64,000 nucleotides of DNA from an uncultured Saprospiraceae bacterium (GTDB lineage: Bacteria > Bacteroidota > Bacteroidia > Chitinophagales > Saprospiraceae), in contig CALMSO010000099.1 in the NCBI GenBank assembly GCA_937872385.1, positions 60,539 through 124,538 of the forward strand, written 5' to 3'. How positions within the stretch are numbered: the first letter of the stretch is position 1; the number at the start of each line of letters is the position of its first letter. Both the position numbers and the translations under genes were made by a program. The notes under the pieces were generated by a model that saw only the letters and a list, made by a program, of their open reading frames with translations, had not been told where the DNA came from and did not search any database. Below are positions 16,999 to 25,899 of this stretch, one piece after another.

Positions 16999-18708
16999 AT
17001 GAAACTTGTATTCATCCTGTTGATGGGGGTGCTATGCCTAAGCGCCTGTCAGCAAAAACCACTTGAATCAACTACTCAAACCCCCACCAGCACGTATTGT
17101 GCATCGAAAACCACTGACATCGCCTGGTACACCTCTGGGCAAAAGGCACCCCTGCTACCCGGGCTGGAAGGACTGAACTTTACCGTTACTACGAACCAAG
17201 AAGAAGCGCAGCGCTATTTCAATCAGGGCTTGGTGCTGGCTTTTGGATTTAATCACGCCGAAGCCGCCCGCTCGTTTTTTGAAGCAACCCGCATTGATCC
17301 TGAATGCGCCATGTGCCACTGGGGATTTGCTTATGTGCTGGGCCCCAATTACAACGCCGGCATGGAACCCGACAACTACGCGCGCGCCTACACTGCCATT
17401 CAAAAAGCGTTAGTATTTAGTAGTAAAGTGACGCCCAAAGAGCGCGACCTCATTGAAGCGATGAGCAAACGCTATCCGCCAGAAGCTGTGGAAGACCGCA
17501 GCGCTTATGATGAAGCGTATTCAGCCGCTATGAAGGCATTGCACCAAAAATACCCCAACGATGTGCATATCATGGCCATGTACGCCGAGTCTATCATGGA
17601 TTTGCACCCCTGGGATCTTTGGGAAAAAACTGGCGAAGCCAAACCCTGGACACCCGAAATTTTGCAACTGTTAGAGCAGGCCATTGCGCTTGACGCCAAT
17701 CACCCCGGCGCACTGCATTTTCACATCCATGCTACGGAGGCTTCGCAAAACCCCGAACGTGGCTTGCCCAGCGCCGACCGGCTACGCGACCTCGTGCCTG
17801 GAGCTGGGCACTTAGTGCACATGCCTTCGCATACCTACATTCGCACGGGCGACTACCACAAAGGTACCTTAGCCAACCTCAAAGCAGTAGCTATTGACAG
17901 CGCGTATTTGTCGGCTTGCTACGCTCAAGGCTCGTATCCATTGGCATTGTATCCGCACAATTGGCATTTCTTGTCGGCTACGGCCACCTTCGAGGGCAAT
18001 AGTAAATTAGCCATGCAGGCTGCCAAAAAAGTATCGGACAACGCCGACCGCGAGGTCATGCAAGAACCAGGCTGGGGTACGCTACAGCATTTTTACACCA
18101 TTCCTTATTACGTGGCGATTAAATTTGGTAAATGGGATGAAATCTTGGCGATGCGCAATTTTGATCCTGCCATGAAGTACCCTGATGCTGTGCGCCGCTA
18201 CGCGCGCGGAATGGCGTATCTTGGTAAAAACGATTTGCAACAAGCAAAGGTAGAGCTGGCAGCGCTAAATGTGCACGCTAACGACGAAAGCCTAAAAGAA
18301 GTGACCATCTGGGATATTAATGATACTTATACTTTGCTACAAATTGCGCGTCGGGTGCTGGAAGGCGAAATCCTTGCCAAAGAAGGGCGCTACGAAGCAA
18401 GTATTCGCCTGCTGCAAAGTGCCGTTGAGATTGAAGATCAGTTAGGCTATGAAGAGCCACCCGACTGGTTCTTTTCGGTGCGTCACCACTTGGGTGCTGT
18501 GCTGCTCGAAGCGGGGCGTTTTGCAGAAGCGGAAAAAGCATATCGAGAAGACCTGCAAGTGTTTAAGAAGAACGGTTGGGCGCTGCATGGTTTAGCCAAA
18601 GCACTCGAAGGGCAAGGCAAGCGCGCCGCAGCCGCCGATGTTTGGTCGCAATTTGAAAATGCTTGGCAGTATGCCGATATTACACTGACCAATTCGAGAA
18701 TTTTATAA
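16999..18708 (+). CDS. TPR-repeat lipoprotein
   Basis: A 569-residue exported protein with a lipoprotein signal (MKLVFILLMGVLCLSAC, Cys17). The body is made of tetratricopeptide-like helical pairs: AQRYFNQGLVLAFGFNHAEAARSFFEATRIDPECAMCHWGFAYVLG is a typical first repeat (residues about 70-115), and further repeats are clear near residues 225-245 (LLEQAIALDANHPGALHFHIHATEA) and at the end (LLEAGRFAEAEKAYREDLQVFKKNGWALHGLAKALEGQGK). Several His and Cys residues (CAMCHWG, HFHIHATE, HMPSHTYIR) recur at fixed places in this uncharacterised family and may bind metal. No enzymatic domain recognised. A promoter precedes it and a terminator follows, so it is probably monocistronic. Confidence 0.85.
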   Translation: MKLVFILLMGVLCLSACQQKPLESTTQTPTSTYCASKTTDIAWYTSGQKAPLLPGLEGLNFTVTTNQEEAQRYFNQGLVLAFGFNHAEAARSFFEATRIDPECAMCHWGFAYVLGPNYNAGMEPDNYARAYTAIQKALVFSSKVTPKERDLIEAMSKRYPPEAVEDRSAYDEAYSAAMKALHQKYPNDVHIMAMYAESIMDLHPWDLWEKTGEAKPWTPEILQLLEQAIALDANHPGALHFHIHATEASQNPERGLPSADRLRDLVPGAGHLVHMPSHTYIRTGDYHKGTLANLKAVAIDSAYLSACYAQGSYPLALYPHNWHFLSATATFEGNSKLAMQAAKKVSDNADREVMQEPGWGTLQHFYTIPYYVAIKFGKWDEILAMRNFDPAMKYPDAVRRYARGMAYLGKNDLQQAKVELAALNVHANDESLKEVTIWDINDTYTLLQIARRVLEGEILAKEGRYEASIRLLQSAVEIEDQLGYEEPPDWFFSVRHHLGAVLLEAGRFAEAEKAYREDLQVFKKNGWALHGLAKALEGQGKRAAAADVWSQFENAWQYADITLTNSRIL

Positions 18709-18733
18709 AAAAATCCTTGCCAAATGAAAACAA

Positions 18734-18774
18734 GCAGCGCCTTTCGCGGCAAAACCGGGGAAGGCGCTTTTTTA
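18734..18774 (+). terminator. Terminator after TPR lipoprotein
   Basis: AGCGCCTT (18736-18743) pairs with AAGGCGCTT (18761-18769), followed by TTTTT. It begins about 26 bases after the stop. Confidence 0.75.
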
Positions 18775-18796
18775 TCACTCAGATAAAACTGTTAGG

Positions 18797-19012
18797 TAGA
18801 TAATAGATGATAGACGATAGATAGTAGATGCCAGACTTCAGCACGAGACACTGTTCGCTGTTTGCTATTTGCTGTTCGCCACACTCAGCAGGCCTTATAC
18901 CCTACACCTTTACACCTTTCTAAGCCCTATTCGCCCATTCATCCTATTCACCCATTCCCTTATTCGCCCTATCAACCTTTTTCAACCTTTCAACTTTTCA
19001 ACTCTTGCTAAA
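18797..19012. repeat. Mosaic heptad/octad repeat array
   Basis: Three kinds of units follow each other in the gap between convergent genes. Heptads TAGATAA, TAGATGA, TAGACGA, TAGATAG, TAGATGC, CAGACTT (18797-18838); heptads TGTTCGC, TGTTTGC, TATTTGC, TGTTCGC (18852-18879); then octads of CCTATTCG/CCCATTCA type and TTTCAACC/TTTCAACT type to about 19010. No gene is present. Confidence 0.75.
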
Positions 19013-19024
19013 TGCCCCCCTTAC

Positions 19025-19960
19025 TTAGCCTTGTCTTCTGCCGGCAGTTACAAAAATATTCTGACAGCTTTCGCAGCGGTTTTTGCGGTTGCGCTCGAAG
19101 AAAATATCTAAGCGCCCCAACATAATGCCCGCCCAGCCCGCTTGGTTGACCAATACCGGCCGTCCTGCCAGATTGCTGACCACATCCGGCTGGTCGAGGA
19201 AGGTATGCGTATGCCCGCCAAGGATCAGGTCTATATCGCGGCTATTCGATGCGAGGGTCATATCAGATACTTTATCGCCATAATATTTATACCCCAGATG
19301 CGACAGACAGATAATATAATCGCATTTTTCATCATTTTTCAATTGGGCTGCTACCCGGTTGGCATTGGCCACAGGATCGAGGTAGCGGGTTTCTTCGTAA
19401 AGTGCTTTCGGCACCAGTCCTTCCAGTTCGATACCAACGGCCAGTACACCTATTTTTACCTGCTCTACCTGAAAAATTTTATACGGCAGGGTTTTTCCAT
19501 TCATAATGGTATTTGAAAAATCATAATTACTGCTGATAAACGGAAAGTTGGCGTGTGGCAATTGCTTGTGCAGCCCTTCCATGCCCGCGTCAAAATCATG
19601 GTTGCCAATGGTAGCCGCATCATACCGCATTTCCGACATGAGCTTGAACTCTAATTCGCCGCCATATACATTAAAATAGGGAGTGCCCTGAAAAATATCG
19701 CCAGAATCAAACAGCAGTACATGTGACTCCTCCTGCCGGATTTTTCTGATCAGCGCCGCACGTCGGGCTGCGCCACCCATCCCTTGATTGCGGCTGCCAT
19801 CCATCGGGAAGGGTTCGATGCGGCTATGCACGTCATTGGTATGCAAAATGGTCAGTTTGAGCAACTCAGGCTCGTTGGCCAAAGCCCTTAGCGGGAAAGC
19901 CCCTACACTGGTTAGCATCAATCCGCTCCCGAAAGTATGCAAAAAGTGCCTGCGATTCAT
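19025..19960 (-). CDS. 5'-nucleotidase metallophosphatase domain protein (UshA N-half)
   Basis: A 311-residue exported phosphoesterase. The N-terminus MNRRHFLHTFGSGLMLTSVG is a twin-arginine-like signal. Metal-binding motifs of calcineurin-like 5'-nucleotidases are complete: LHTNDVHSRI, LLFDSGDIFQG, TIGNHDFDAGMEGL, CLSHLGYKYYG and GGHTHTF. It stops where UshA continues into the substrate-binding C-terminal domain; that domain is encoded separately by the gene 443 bases upstream (20404-21153). Likely role is periplasmic dephosphorylation of nucleotides for salvage. The transcription order is C-domain gene first, then this one. Confidence 0.92.
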   Translation of the reverse strand: MNRRHFLHTFGSGLMLTSVGAFPLRALANEPELLKLTILHTNDVHSRIEPFPMDGSRNQGMGGAARRAALIRKIRQEESHVLLFDSGDIFQGTPYFNVYGGELEFKLMSEMRYDAATIGNHDFDAGMEGLHKQLPHANFPFISSNYDFSNTIMNGKTLPYKIFQVEQVKIGVLAVGIELEGLVPKALYEETRYLDPVANANRVAAQLKNDEKCDYIICLSHLGYKYYGDKVSDMTLASNSRDIDLILGGHTHTFLDQPDVVSNLAGRPVLVNQAGWAGIMLGRLDIFFERNRKNRCESCQNIFVTAGRRQG

Positions 19961-20403
19961 AGCAATCTTTTTTGTAATATTATATAAAATTCAGCGTTAG
20001 GCGGTTTACAACAAGCAGATTCTATTACTTATTTACACCGATTTTAATAAAATAAGCAACTAAACGTAATCACATTAATTTTACAAAACACAAACCATTG
20101 ATTACCAATAGTTATATTTTAGATAATAGCCGATAAACGATAGATACCAGATTTTTAGATGCCAGACGATAGATTTTAGATAATAGATTTTAGACCCAAC
20201 AACCTCTCAACTTTTCAACTTTTCAACCTCTCAACCTTTCTAAACTTTTAAACCTTTAAACCTTTTCTAAACTTTTAAACCTTTCTAAACCTTTAACCCC
20301 TCAACCTTTAAACCTTTTCTAAACCCTATTCACCCCATTCCCCTATCAACCTTTTTTAAACCTTGTCCCAATTAACATTACATTACCCACTGCAGCATTT
20401 TAT
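19961..20403. repeat. Intergenic repeat region inside split 5'-nucleotidase locus
   Basis: The 443-base gap has no gene. From about 20118 it is a mosaic of 7-base TAGATNN/CAGATTT units and then 8-base units CTCAACTT, TTCAACTT, TTCAACCT, CTCAACCT and TTAAACCT, ending near 20372 with CCCCTATCAACC. The part next to the phosphatase gene (19961-20117) is plain AT-rich sequence. Confidence 0.7.
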
Positions 20404-21153
20404 TTACTGTACCACCTTTATTCTACCGTCGAGCGCTGCTCTAATCTCTTTGCCGGCTGCCGTTTGCTGCTGTACATGTTCTATAATGGCGTCGCGCAGC
20501 AGTTTTCCGGGTTCGGTGCGTTTTTTATCTACAAAAAAAGTGCAATCATCGCCGCCGTTAGCTACATAATCCGAAACACCGATTTTATAAATACGATCTT
20601 CTTGAATGGGTTGTCCCTGGATGGTAATATTTTGCGCCTTGCCGTTTTTAATTTCAAACCGCAGGTGTTTGCTCACTGGGATGCCACCACTTTCCGCCAC
20701 CCGGTCAATGAACTGCCGAAGCGTAGCAGCGTCAGCGTGTACCACCACCACCAAATTATCGAAAGGCATAATCTCGAAAATCTTGCCGCGCGTCACCGGC
20801 CCTGCCTGCAAGGTAGGAATGCGAATGCCGCCATAATTGACCGAAGCGAAATCTACCTCGCCATTCGTGTAGGCGTACAATTGTTCATACAGCAAATCGG
20901 AGAGCCAGTTGCCCAGCAAACTTTCGGGCTTGGCTTTGGGCATAGTGACTGGCGCCCGGCCAATGACTTGCTCCATCTCGGCATCGAGGCGCGATTTATA
21001 GGGTGCTATCATGCGTTCGATTTCCAGGTCGGCAGCCACCACCGTGGTATCGGACATTCGATAAGCCTGGGGCTGTATTTCTGCCAAATGATTGACTTTG
21101 CAGCCAGCCAAAAGCAAAAACAGGAAAAACAGCGTTGGAAAACGTAATTTCAT
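20404..21153 (-). CDS. 5'-nucleotidase C-terminal domain lipoprotein (UshA C-half)
   Basis: A 249-residue lipoprotein starting at ATG 21153; the signal MKLRFPTLFFLFLLLAGC gives Cys18. An upstream in-frame ATG at 21192 adds 13 residues before the signal and is unlikely. The body matches the 5'-nucleotidase C-terminal domain: PESLLGNWLSDLLYEQ, DFASVNYGGIRIP, RGKIFEIMPFDNLVVVV, ISGVDYVANGGDD-like (KIGVSDYVANGGDD) and the end ALDGRIKVV. In UshA this domain binds the base and sugar of the substrate. Alone it should be inactive, so it is expected to work with the metallophosphatase protein encoded just downstream. Confidence 0.9.
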   Translation of the reverse strand: MKLRFPTLFFLFLLLAGCKVNHLAEIQPQAYRMSDTTVVAADLEIERMIAPYKSRLDAEMEQVIGRAPVTMPKAKPESLLGNWLSDLLYEQLYAYTNGEVDFASVNYGGIRIPTLQAGPVTRGKIFEIMPFDNLVVVVHADAATLRQFIDRVAESGGIPVSKHLRFEIKNGKAQNITIQGQPIQEDRIYKIGVSDYVANGGDDCTFFVDKKRTEPGKLLRDAIIEHVQQQTAAGKEIRAALDGRIKVVQ

Positions 21154-21397
21154 AGCGTATGTTTGAATTGTATCGCGTAAAAATAGGTACATTTTTGCGA
21201 AAGCAACCCGTCCAATGGATTAAATTGCTGTAAATTATCAACAGACCCCAAACTGCTTGTAGGTTGGCTATTTTGCAAAATAAAAAATTAATAACTTATA
21301 AAAATTTGATTTTCAATATTTTAAAAAATAAAAAATCTATTTTCGTAAATCACACGGGGTATTATATCTTTATCGTCGCAAACCAATATTCGAGCAC

Positions 21398-23059
21398 ATG
21401 AACGAAACGAACCAACGCATACGATATTCATTATGGATAGCCTTAGTGGGTGCTGTATTTTTCATTCCTTGGTTGGGCAGGGTGCATCTGTTTGACTGGG
21501 ACGAAATTAACTTTGCCGAAATCAGCCGGGAAATGTTGGTACTCGGCGAATACCTCCGGGTTTATGTCAATTTTGACCCTTTCTGGGAAAAGCCGCCGCT
21601 GTTTTTCTGGCTACAAGCATTAGCCATGGCAGGGTTTGGCGTCGGCGAGTTTGCGGCCCGCCTCCCCAACGCCATTTGCGGCATCATTACACTTATCGTA
21701 CTTTTCAATATTGGTAAAACCCTGTATAACAGTCGTTTCGGGTTGCTCTGGGCTGGCACCTACTTTGGCTCGGTACTCCCGTTTTTGTATTTCAAATCGG
21801 GTATCATTGACCCCTGGTTCAACCTGTTTATCTTTCTCGGGCTGTATTTTTTCATCCTCGCCTACTGGCGGCGCGACCGCACCGAGGGCATCCAACTACA
21901 GCGCAGCCAATGGTGGTACCTCTTGCTCAGCGGCCTGATGGTCGGCTTGGGCATTCTCACCAAAGGGCCTGTGGCCTACCTCATTCCGGGTTTGGTCATG
22001 GCGGTTTACTGGGTGTGGCAACGCTTTCGTTTTTATGTACATGCGCCACAATTTTTATTTTACAGCTTAATCGCTTTTGCCGTGGCGGCCAGTTGGTACG
22101 GTTTGTTTTTTATTGACCAATTTGAAGCGTTCAGTGCTTACCAATACCGCTTGCTCAGCACTCCCGATGCCGGTCATAAGGGCTTTCCGGGGTATCATTT
22201 TATCGTTGTGCTCGTCGGCTGCTTCCCGATGTCCATTTTTGCTATTCGCGCTTTTTTTCGCATGGAAAACGAAGCCTTCGATCATCGGCAAGATTTTAAA
22301 ATCTGGATGCAGTTTTTATGCTGGACGGTGCTCATTTTATTTACTATTGTAAAATCGAAAATCGTTCATTATTCCTCGTTAAGTTATTTTCCGCTTAGTT
22401 TTTTAGCAGCATTAGTGATACACAAAATAATGGACGGGCGCTTATCGCTAAATGGCTGGATGCGCGGCGGGCTGTGGGCTTTGACCGCACTGTACCTTAT
22501 TATATTGTTGGCGCTACCTTATGCTGGACTAAATATTGATGTAATAAAACCGCTATTTAGTAAAGATGCTTTTGCCCTTGCCAATCTCGAAGCCGAGGTG
22601 CGCTGGACGGGTTGGGAGGTGCTACCCGGTATTTTTTTATTACTAATGATGCTCCTATTCATGCGCCTGACGCGCCGCGGCCAGCTGATGGCCAGCTTTC
22701 GAGTGCTGCTGGGCGGCACAGCCCTGTTTGTGATGCTCACGCTCGCTTTTTTTGTCAAACGCATCGAAGGCTACTCGCAACGCGCCGCGGTCGAATTTTT
22801 CAAGAGCAAGGCAGATGAAGATTGCTATCTCGCTGCGTATGGCTATAAATCTTACGTGCATTTATTTTATGGCGCCCCCCAAAACGGGGATAAATGTTGC
22901 TTTAAAAATGAAGCCTGCATCCAGCGCCTCCTGCACGAACCCTTAGACAAGCCCGCTTACATCGTCACTAAAATAACCAAAGTAAAAGAACTGCAAAACC
23001 TGCCCGGCATGACCGAAATCGGCCGCCAAAACGGATTTGTATTTTATAGGCGGGAGTGA
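21398..23059 (+). CDS. ArnT-like glycosyltransferase (GT39/GT83 superfamily)
   Basis: A 553-residue inner-membrane GT-C transferase using a polyprenyl-phosphate-linked sugar. The acidic first periplasmic loop HLFDWDEINFAEISREML (about residues 29-46) holds the Asp-Glu pair expected at the catalytic site. PFWEKPPLFFWLQALAMAGFGVGEFAARLPNAI is the typical second-loop sequence of this superfamily, and about 10-12 hydrophobic segments follow. The C-terminal ~100 residues form a soluble periplasmic domain with several Cys (GDKCCFKNEACIQ). The acceptor could be lipid A, another envelope glycan or protein. No other glycan genes are adjacent. Starts at ATG 21398 after an AT-rich leader. Confidence 0.88.
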   Translation: MNETNQRIRYSLWIALVGAVFFIPWLGRVHLFDWDEINFAEISREMLVLGEYLRVYVNFDPFWEKPPLFFWLQALAMAGFGVGEFAARLPNAICGIITLIVLFNIGKTLYNSRFGLLWAGTYFGSVLPFLYFKSGIIDPWFNLFIFLGLYFFILAYWRRDRTEGIQLQRSQWWYLLLSGLMVGLGILTKGPVAYLIPGLVMAVYWVWQRFRFYVHAPQFLFYSLIAFAVAASWYGLFFIDQFEAFSAYQYRLLSTPDAGHKGFPGYHFIVVLVGCFPMSIFAIRAFFRMENEAFDHRQDFKIWMQFLCWTVLILFTIVKSKIVHYSSLSYFPLSFLAALVIHKIMDGRLSLNGWMRGGLWALTALYLIILLALPYAGLNIDVIKPLFSKDAFALANLEAEVRWTGWEVLPGIFLLLMMLLFMRLTRRGQLMASFRVLLGGTALFVMLTLAFFVKRIEGYSQRAAVEFFKSKADEDCYLAAYGYKSYVHLFYGAPQNGDKCCFKNEACIQRLLHEPLDKPAYIVTKITKVKELQNLPGMTEIGRQNGFVFYRRE

Positions 23060-23098
23060 GGGGTTTATTCTATTTCCTGAATTTTCACAAAAAAAAAA

Positions 23099-23647
23099 TT
23101 ACTCGCAGTAGGGAACAACCTCAGGAAAACTATGCTTACCGACAATATTTATGGTATTTGCATATGCAGTCACTCCTTTTTCCAAGTTAATCAATTCAAT
23201 AGACAAAGAAAGGTTCGTGGGTGTACCCCATACATTTTTAGTGACTTTATACGTTCCTAAAACTATGGCATCAATTCCAATCATATTCCCTTGTTCAATA
23301 ACCGTTTCCCTATCTAAAACGCCTACTTCCTTTAATCCAATTTCTTCAAAAATTTGATCCATTTTTTTTCTATTAATTACCTGTATAGACATCGGTACTG
23401 CCGTAACATCCGCAATCAGTCGGTCTGCCAAAAAGCGACCCGCACCTGAGGCAATATTGTCCACAGAATTAAAATCTACTATTGCCAATCGCTTTAATCC
23501 ACTCATTTCCATCCTGGCTACTATCGTCTTTGCAATTATTTCGCTCGACTTTAAGTATTCACTCCTGTAATCAGCGGTGACTGAAACGATAATCACTCCT
23601 ACTGCCATTGCAGCAATTATGATATATACTGACAAACATCCCTTCAT
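23099..23647 (-). CDS. FlgO/CsgG-like envelope protein
   Basis: A 182-residue protein with an N-terminal hydrophobic helix (MKGCLSVYIIIAAMAVGVIIV) as anchor or signal. The rest resembles the FlgO/CsgG-type alpha-beta domain: KRLAIVDFNSVDNIASGAGRF, FLADRLIADVTAVPMSIQVINRKKMDQIFEEIGL, then IGIDAIVLGTYKVTKN and the amphipathic strands SLSIELINLEKG. These correspond to (RIAV)xDF, LADRL, VIxRxxLxxIL and GADAIVxGxY of the family. Such proteins act at the outer membrane, but the partner here is unknown. It is AT-rich and sits with the next gene in an island between GC-richer neighbours; the two are likely co-transcribed leftward (84-base gap). Confidence 0.6.
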   Translation of the reverse strand: MKGCLSVYIIIAAMAVGVIIVSVTADYRSEYLKSSEIIAKTIVARMEMSGLKRLAIVDFNSVDNIASGAGRFLADRLIADVTAVPMSIQVINRKKMDQIFEEIGLKEVGVLDRETVIEQGNMIGIDAIVLGTYKVTKNVWGTPTNLSLSIELINLEKGVTAYANTINIVGKHSFPEVVPYCE

Positions 23648-23731
23648 ATATTATAAAGTTTTTGAGTTGTCTCGAATCAACTTAAAATTAAAAAATCATT
23701 GACGTCATTGTAAAAAACTCATTAATCAAAA

Positions 23732-24394
23732 CTATTGAGAGAATAAAGACAAAACCTCTTTCTCGGCATTTTTTCTTGCTTCATCCGCACTGGAAGCAAA
23801 GCCACTACTCTGAATAGAACAATAGTTCATCTTCTCATTCAAACCCATATCGAATAATTCAAATTCTATATTCACTTTGGCAGAATAACAAATCTTATCT
23901 TTGAATACTGGGTTTTCCGAAATTTCCGAGCATTTCGTAACAGAAATCGGCTCAATAAAAACCAGTAAATAAGTAGTATTGGGCCTATGTAAAGGAGCCA
24001 ATCCCTGCCTGATATCCTTTGCTATTGAGTAATCAGCAAAAACGGAGGGACTCAAACCCTCAATAGACAAAACGGACGATAATTCATAAGATAACTTCTC
24101 GTTAAAGTCAAACTTTGGGTGATTGAATACGCCCACACTCAGCTGCCCCTGCTTTAGTTTTTCTTTTATACTGGCAATACATACAGCTTCGCTATCTTTA
24201 GGTTGGGATACCGCTTCTGAAGGGACGGCTTGTTGTGCTGCATACAACCCAGACTCAAGCCTGTTCATTCTGTCTTTCACTTTGAAATTATCAGTAACAT
24301 CAGAAATAATATTGACAAGTAGCCCCGTCCATATTGTAAATCCAATAGACGCAGCAGTACCTATTACAATTGCCAAAATGCTTTTTTGCTTCAT
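23732..24394 (-). CDS. Unrecognised membrane-anchored protein
   Basis: A 220-residue protein I cannot assign. It has one N-terminal membrane helix (about residues 7-29), a short coiled-coil-like stretch (DNFKVKDRMNRLESGLYAAQQ) and an outside domain with Cys pairs. The section KLKQGQLSVGVFNHPKFDFNEKLSYELSSVLSIEGLSPSVFADYSIAKDIRQG looks like the nucleating half of a CsgG/FlgO-like domain, so the protein may be a distant relative of its downstream neighbour. AT-rich composition and a poor match in codon choice to the flanking genes suggest transfer. Upstream, 24395-24556 is AT-rich without a convincing gene. Confidence 0.6.
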   Translation of the reverse strand: MKQKSILAIVIGTAASIGFTIWTGLLVNIISDVTDNFKVKDRMNRLESGLYAAQQAVPSEAVSQPKDSEAVCIASIKEKLKQGQLSVGVFNHPKFDFNEKLSYELSSVLSIEGLSPSVFADYSIAKDIRQGLAPLHRPNTTYLLVFIEPISVTKCSEISENPVFKDKICYSAKVNIEFELFDMGLNEKMNYCSIQSSGFASSADEARKNAEKEVLSLFSQ

Positions 24395-24559
24395 AGACGT
24401 TATAGTTTAAATTTATGTGCCTAATATTGAAATACTTTAAACTAAAAGAATAATTATAAGAAGTCAAAACAAAGATAAATATATGCTTAAACCAGTCACA
24501 TAAGCAATAGATATACCACAAAATCGGTATAAAAAAATGCATATTTAACATTTCCCTGT

Positions 24560-25777
24560 TCAATTCACCTTATCCCTCTCCATCGCTTTTTCATTTACTA
24601 CCAAGCCCAGCCCCGGCGTTTGGGGTAAATAAATATAACCGTCTTTTACTTCAAAATAATTATCAAATAAATGCGACAGCCCCAGTTCTTCGCGCTTGCC
24701 GGCGTACTCCTGCACGCGGGCGGCGTTATTGAGCGTAGCTACTAAATGTAGGCTGGCAGCTGTAGCCAGCGTGGGGCGGGCATTATGCACCATTACCTTG
24801 CGGTTGAAGCATTCGCCGAGAATCGCCACTTTTTTACATTCACTGATGCCCCCACATTTTATTACATCGGTATTTAGCACGTCGGCACCACCTATCATAA
24901 TTAAGTCGCGGAATTGCCATTTATTATACTCGTGTTCACCAGCTAATACCGGCACCTGCACGGCATCCACCACTTTGCGCAATTCATGATAATTTTGATG
25001 CGAAATCGGCTCTTCCACCGCAGCAATATTAAAATGCTCGTATAATTTATTGGTCAACATGATAGCTTTTGCCGACGTATAGCCATTATTATAATCTACA
25101 AACAACTCAATATCATCGCCTACGGCTTCGCGGATAGCTTTTATAATTTGATACGTTTCGTCGGGTTCAGGATCAATATTATGCTCACGAATTTGCATCC
25201 GGGCTTTGATGGTCGTATAACCTTGTTCTACAAACTCCATGGCGGTCTTGGCCATTTCTGCTGCATTCTTGCGGGTTTTCGGGTTTTCACCGCGCGCAAA
25301 AGAGCCATAAGCGCGTATTTTCTCCACTTTATTTCCGCCAAGTATTTGATAGACAGGCAATTGCAACAGTTTGCCGCGTAAGTCCCACAAGGCATTATCC
25401 ACCCCAGCAATGGCACCCGGCAGCAGCCCGGTATTGCCCGCCTCGATACCCTGGAAGTACATTTTATTCCACAGATATTCGTGTTCAAACGGATTTTCAC
25501 CTATAATAAAAGGTCTGCAAATATCATGAACGACCCTTGCTATGATACGCGCATAATCATGATCGCCCTCGCCCCAGCCGCTGATACCTGCGTCCGTCTC
25601 CACCTTAACGAAAGTCGCCTTTCGCATTACATAACATTTTACATCGGTAATTTTTACCTGCGGTGCGCCCGTTGGCTGATTCGTTTCCTTAGCTTCGGCC
25701 AATGTCTTTGTAGAAAAAGCAAAGCTTGGAAGCGCCAAACCGGCTGTTGCCAAAAACTGCTTGCGTGAAAATTGCAT
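24560..25777 (-). CDS. Mandelate racemase/muconate lactonizing enzyme family protein
   Basis: A 405-residue enolase-superfamily enzyme acting on a sugar acid or related carboxylate. The N-terminus MQFSRKQFLATAGLALPSFAFS looks like an export signal of the Tat type with a single Arg-Lys in place of two arginines (SRKQFL), unusual for a family that is mostly cytoplasmic. Catalytic features: the Lys-x-Arg in TTIKARMQIRE, metal ligands in ELFVDYNNG, AAVEEPIS and VLAGEHE, and the His in VMVHNARPT. Two adjacent ATG codons offer starts at 25780 or 25777. It is divergent from the GH28 gene, so a role with galacturonate-type acids is plausible but inferred. Confidence 0.88.
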   Translation of the reverse strand: MQFSRKQFLATAGLALPSFAFSTKTLAEAKETNQPTGAPQVKITDVKCYVMRKATFVKVETDAGISGWGEGDHDYARIIARVVHDICRPFIIGENPFEHEYLWNKMYFQGIEAGNTGLLPGAIAGVDNALWDLRGKLLQLPVYQILGGNKVEKIRAYGSFARGENPKTRKNAAEMAKTAMEFVEQGYTTIKARMQIREHNIDPEPDETYQIIKAIREAVGDDIELFVDYNNGYTSAKAIMLTNKLYEHFNIAAVEEPISHQNYHELRKVVDAVQVPVLAGEHEYNKWQFRDLIMIGGADVLNTDVIKCGGISECKKVAILGECFNRKVMVHNARPTLATAASLHLVATLNNAARVQEYAGKREELGLSHLFDNYFEVKDGYIYLPQTPGLGLVVNEKAMERDKVN

Positions 25778-25899
25778 CATGAAATGATTTATGGATTATC
25801 CAATATTACTATTACTATAAAAGACGAAAAAACAGAAAATTGCCCCGACATACAGGGAAAAAAGGATTTATTACGTCCCGTATTTTATACTATATAAAA

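Noticed and set aside
20464..21147. Open frame of 227 codons opposite the 5'-nucleotidase C-domain gene
   Set aside because: The opposite strand carries a full domain with signal peptide; this frame shows no motifs.
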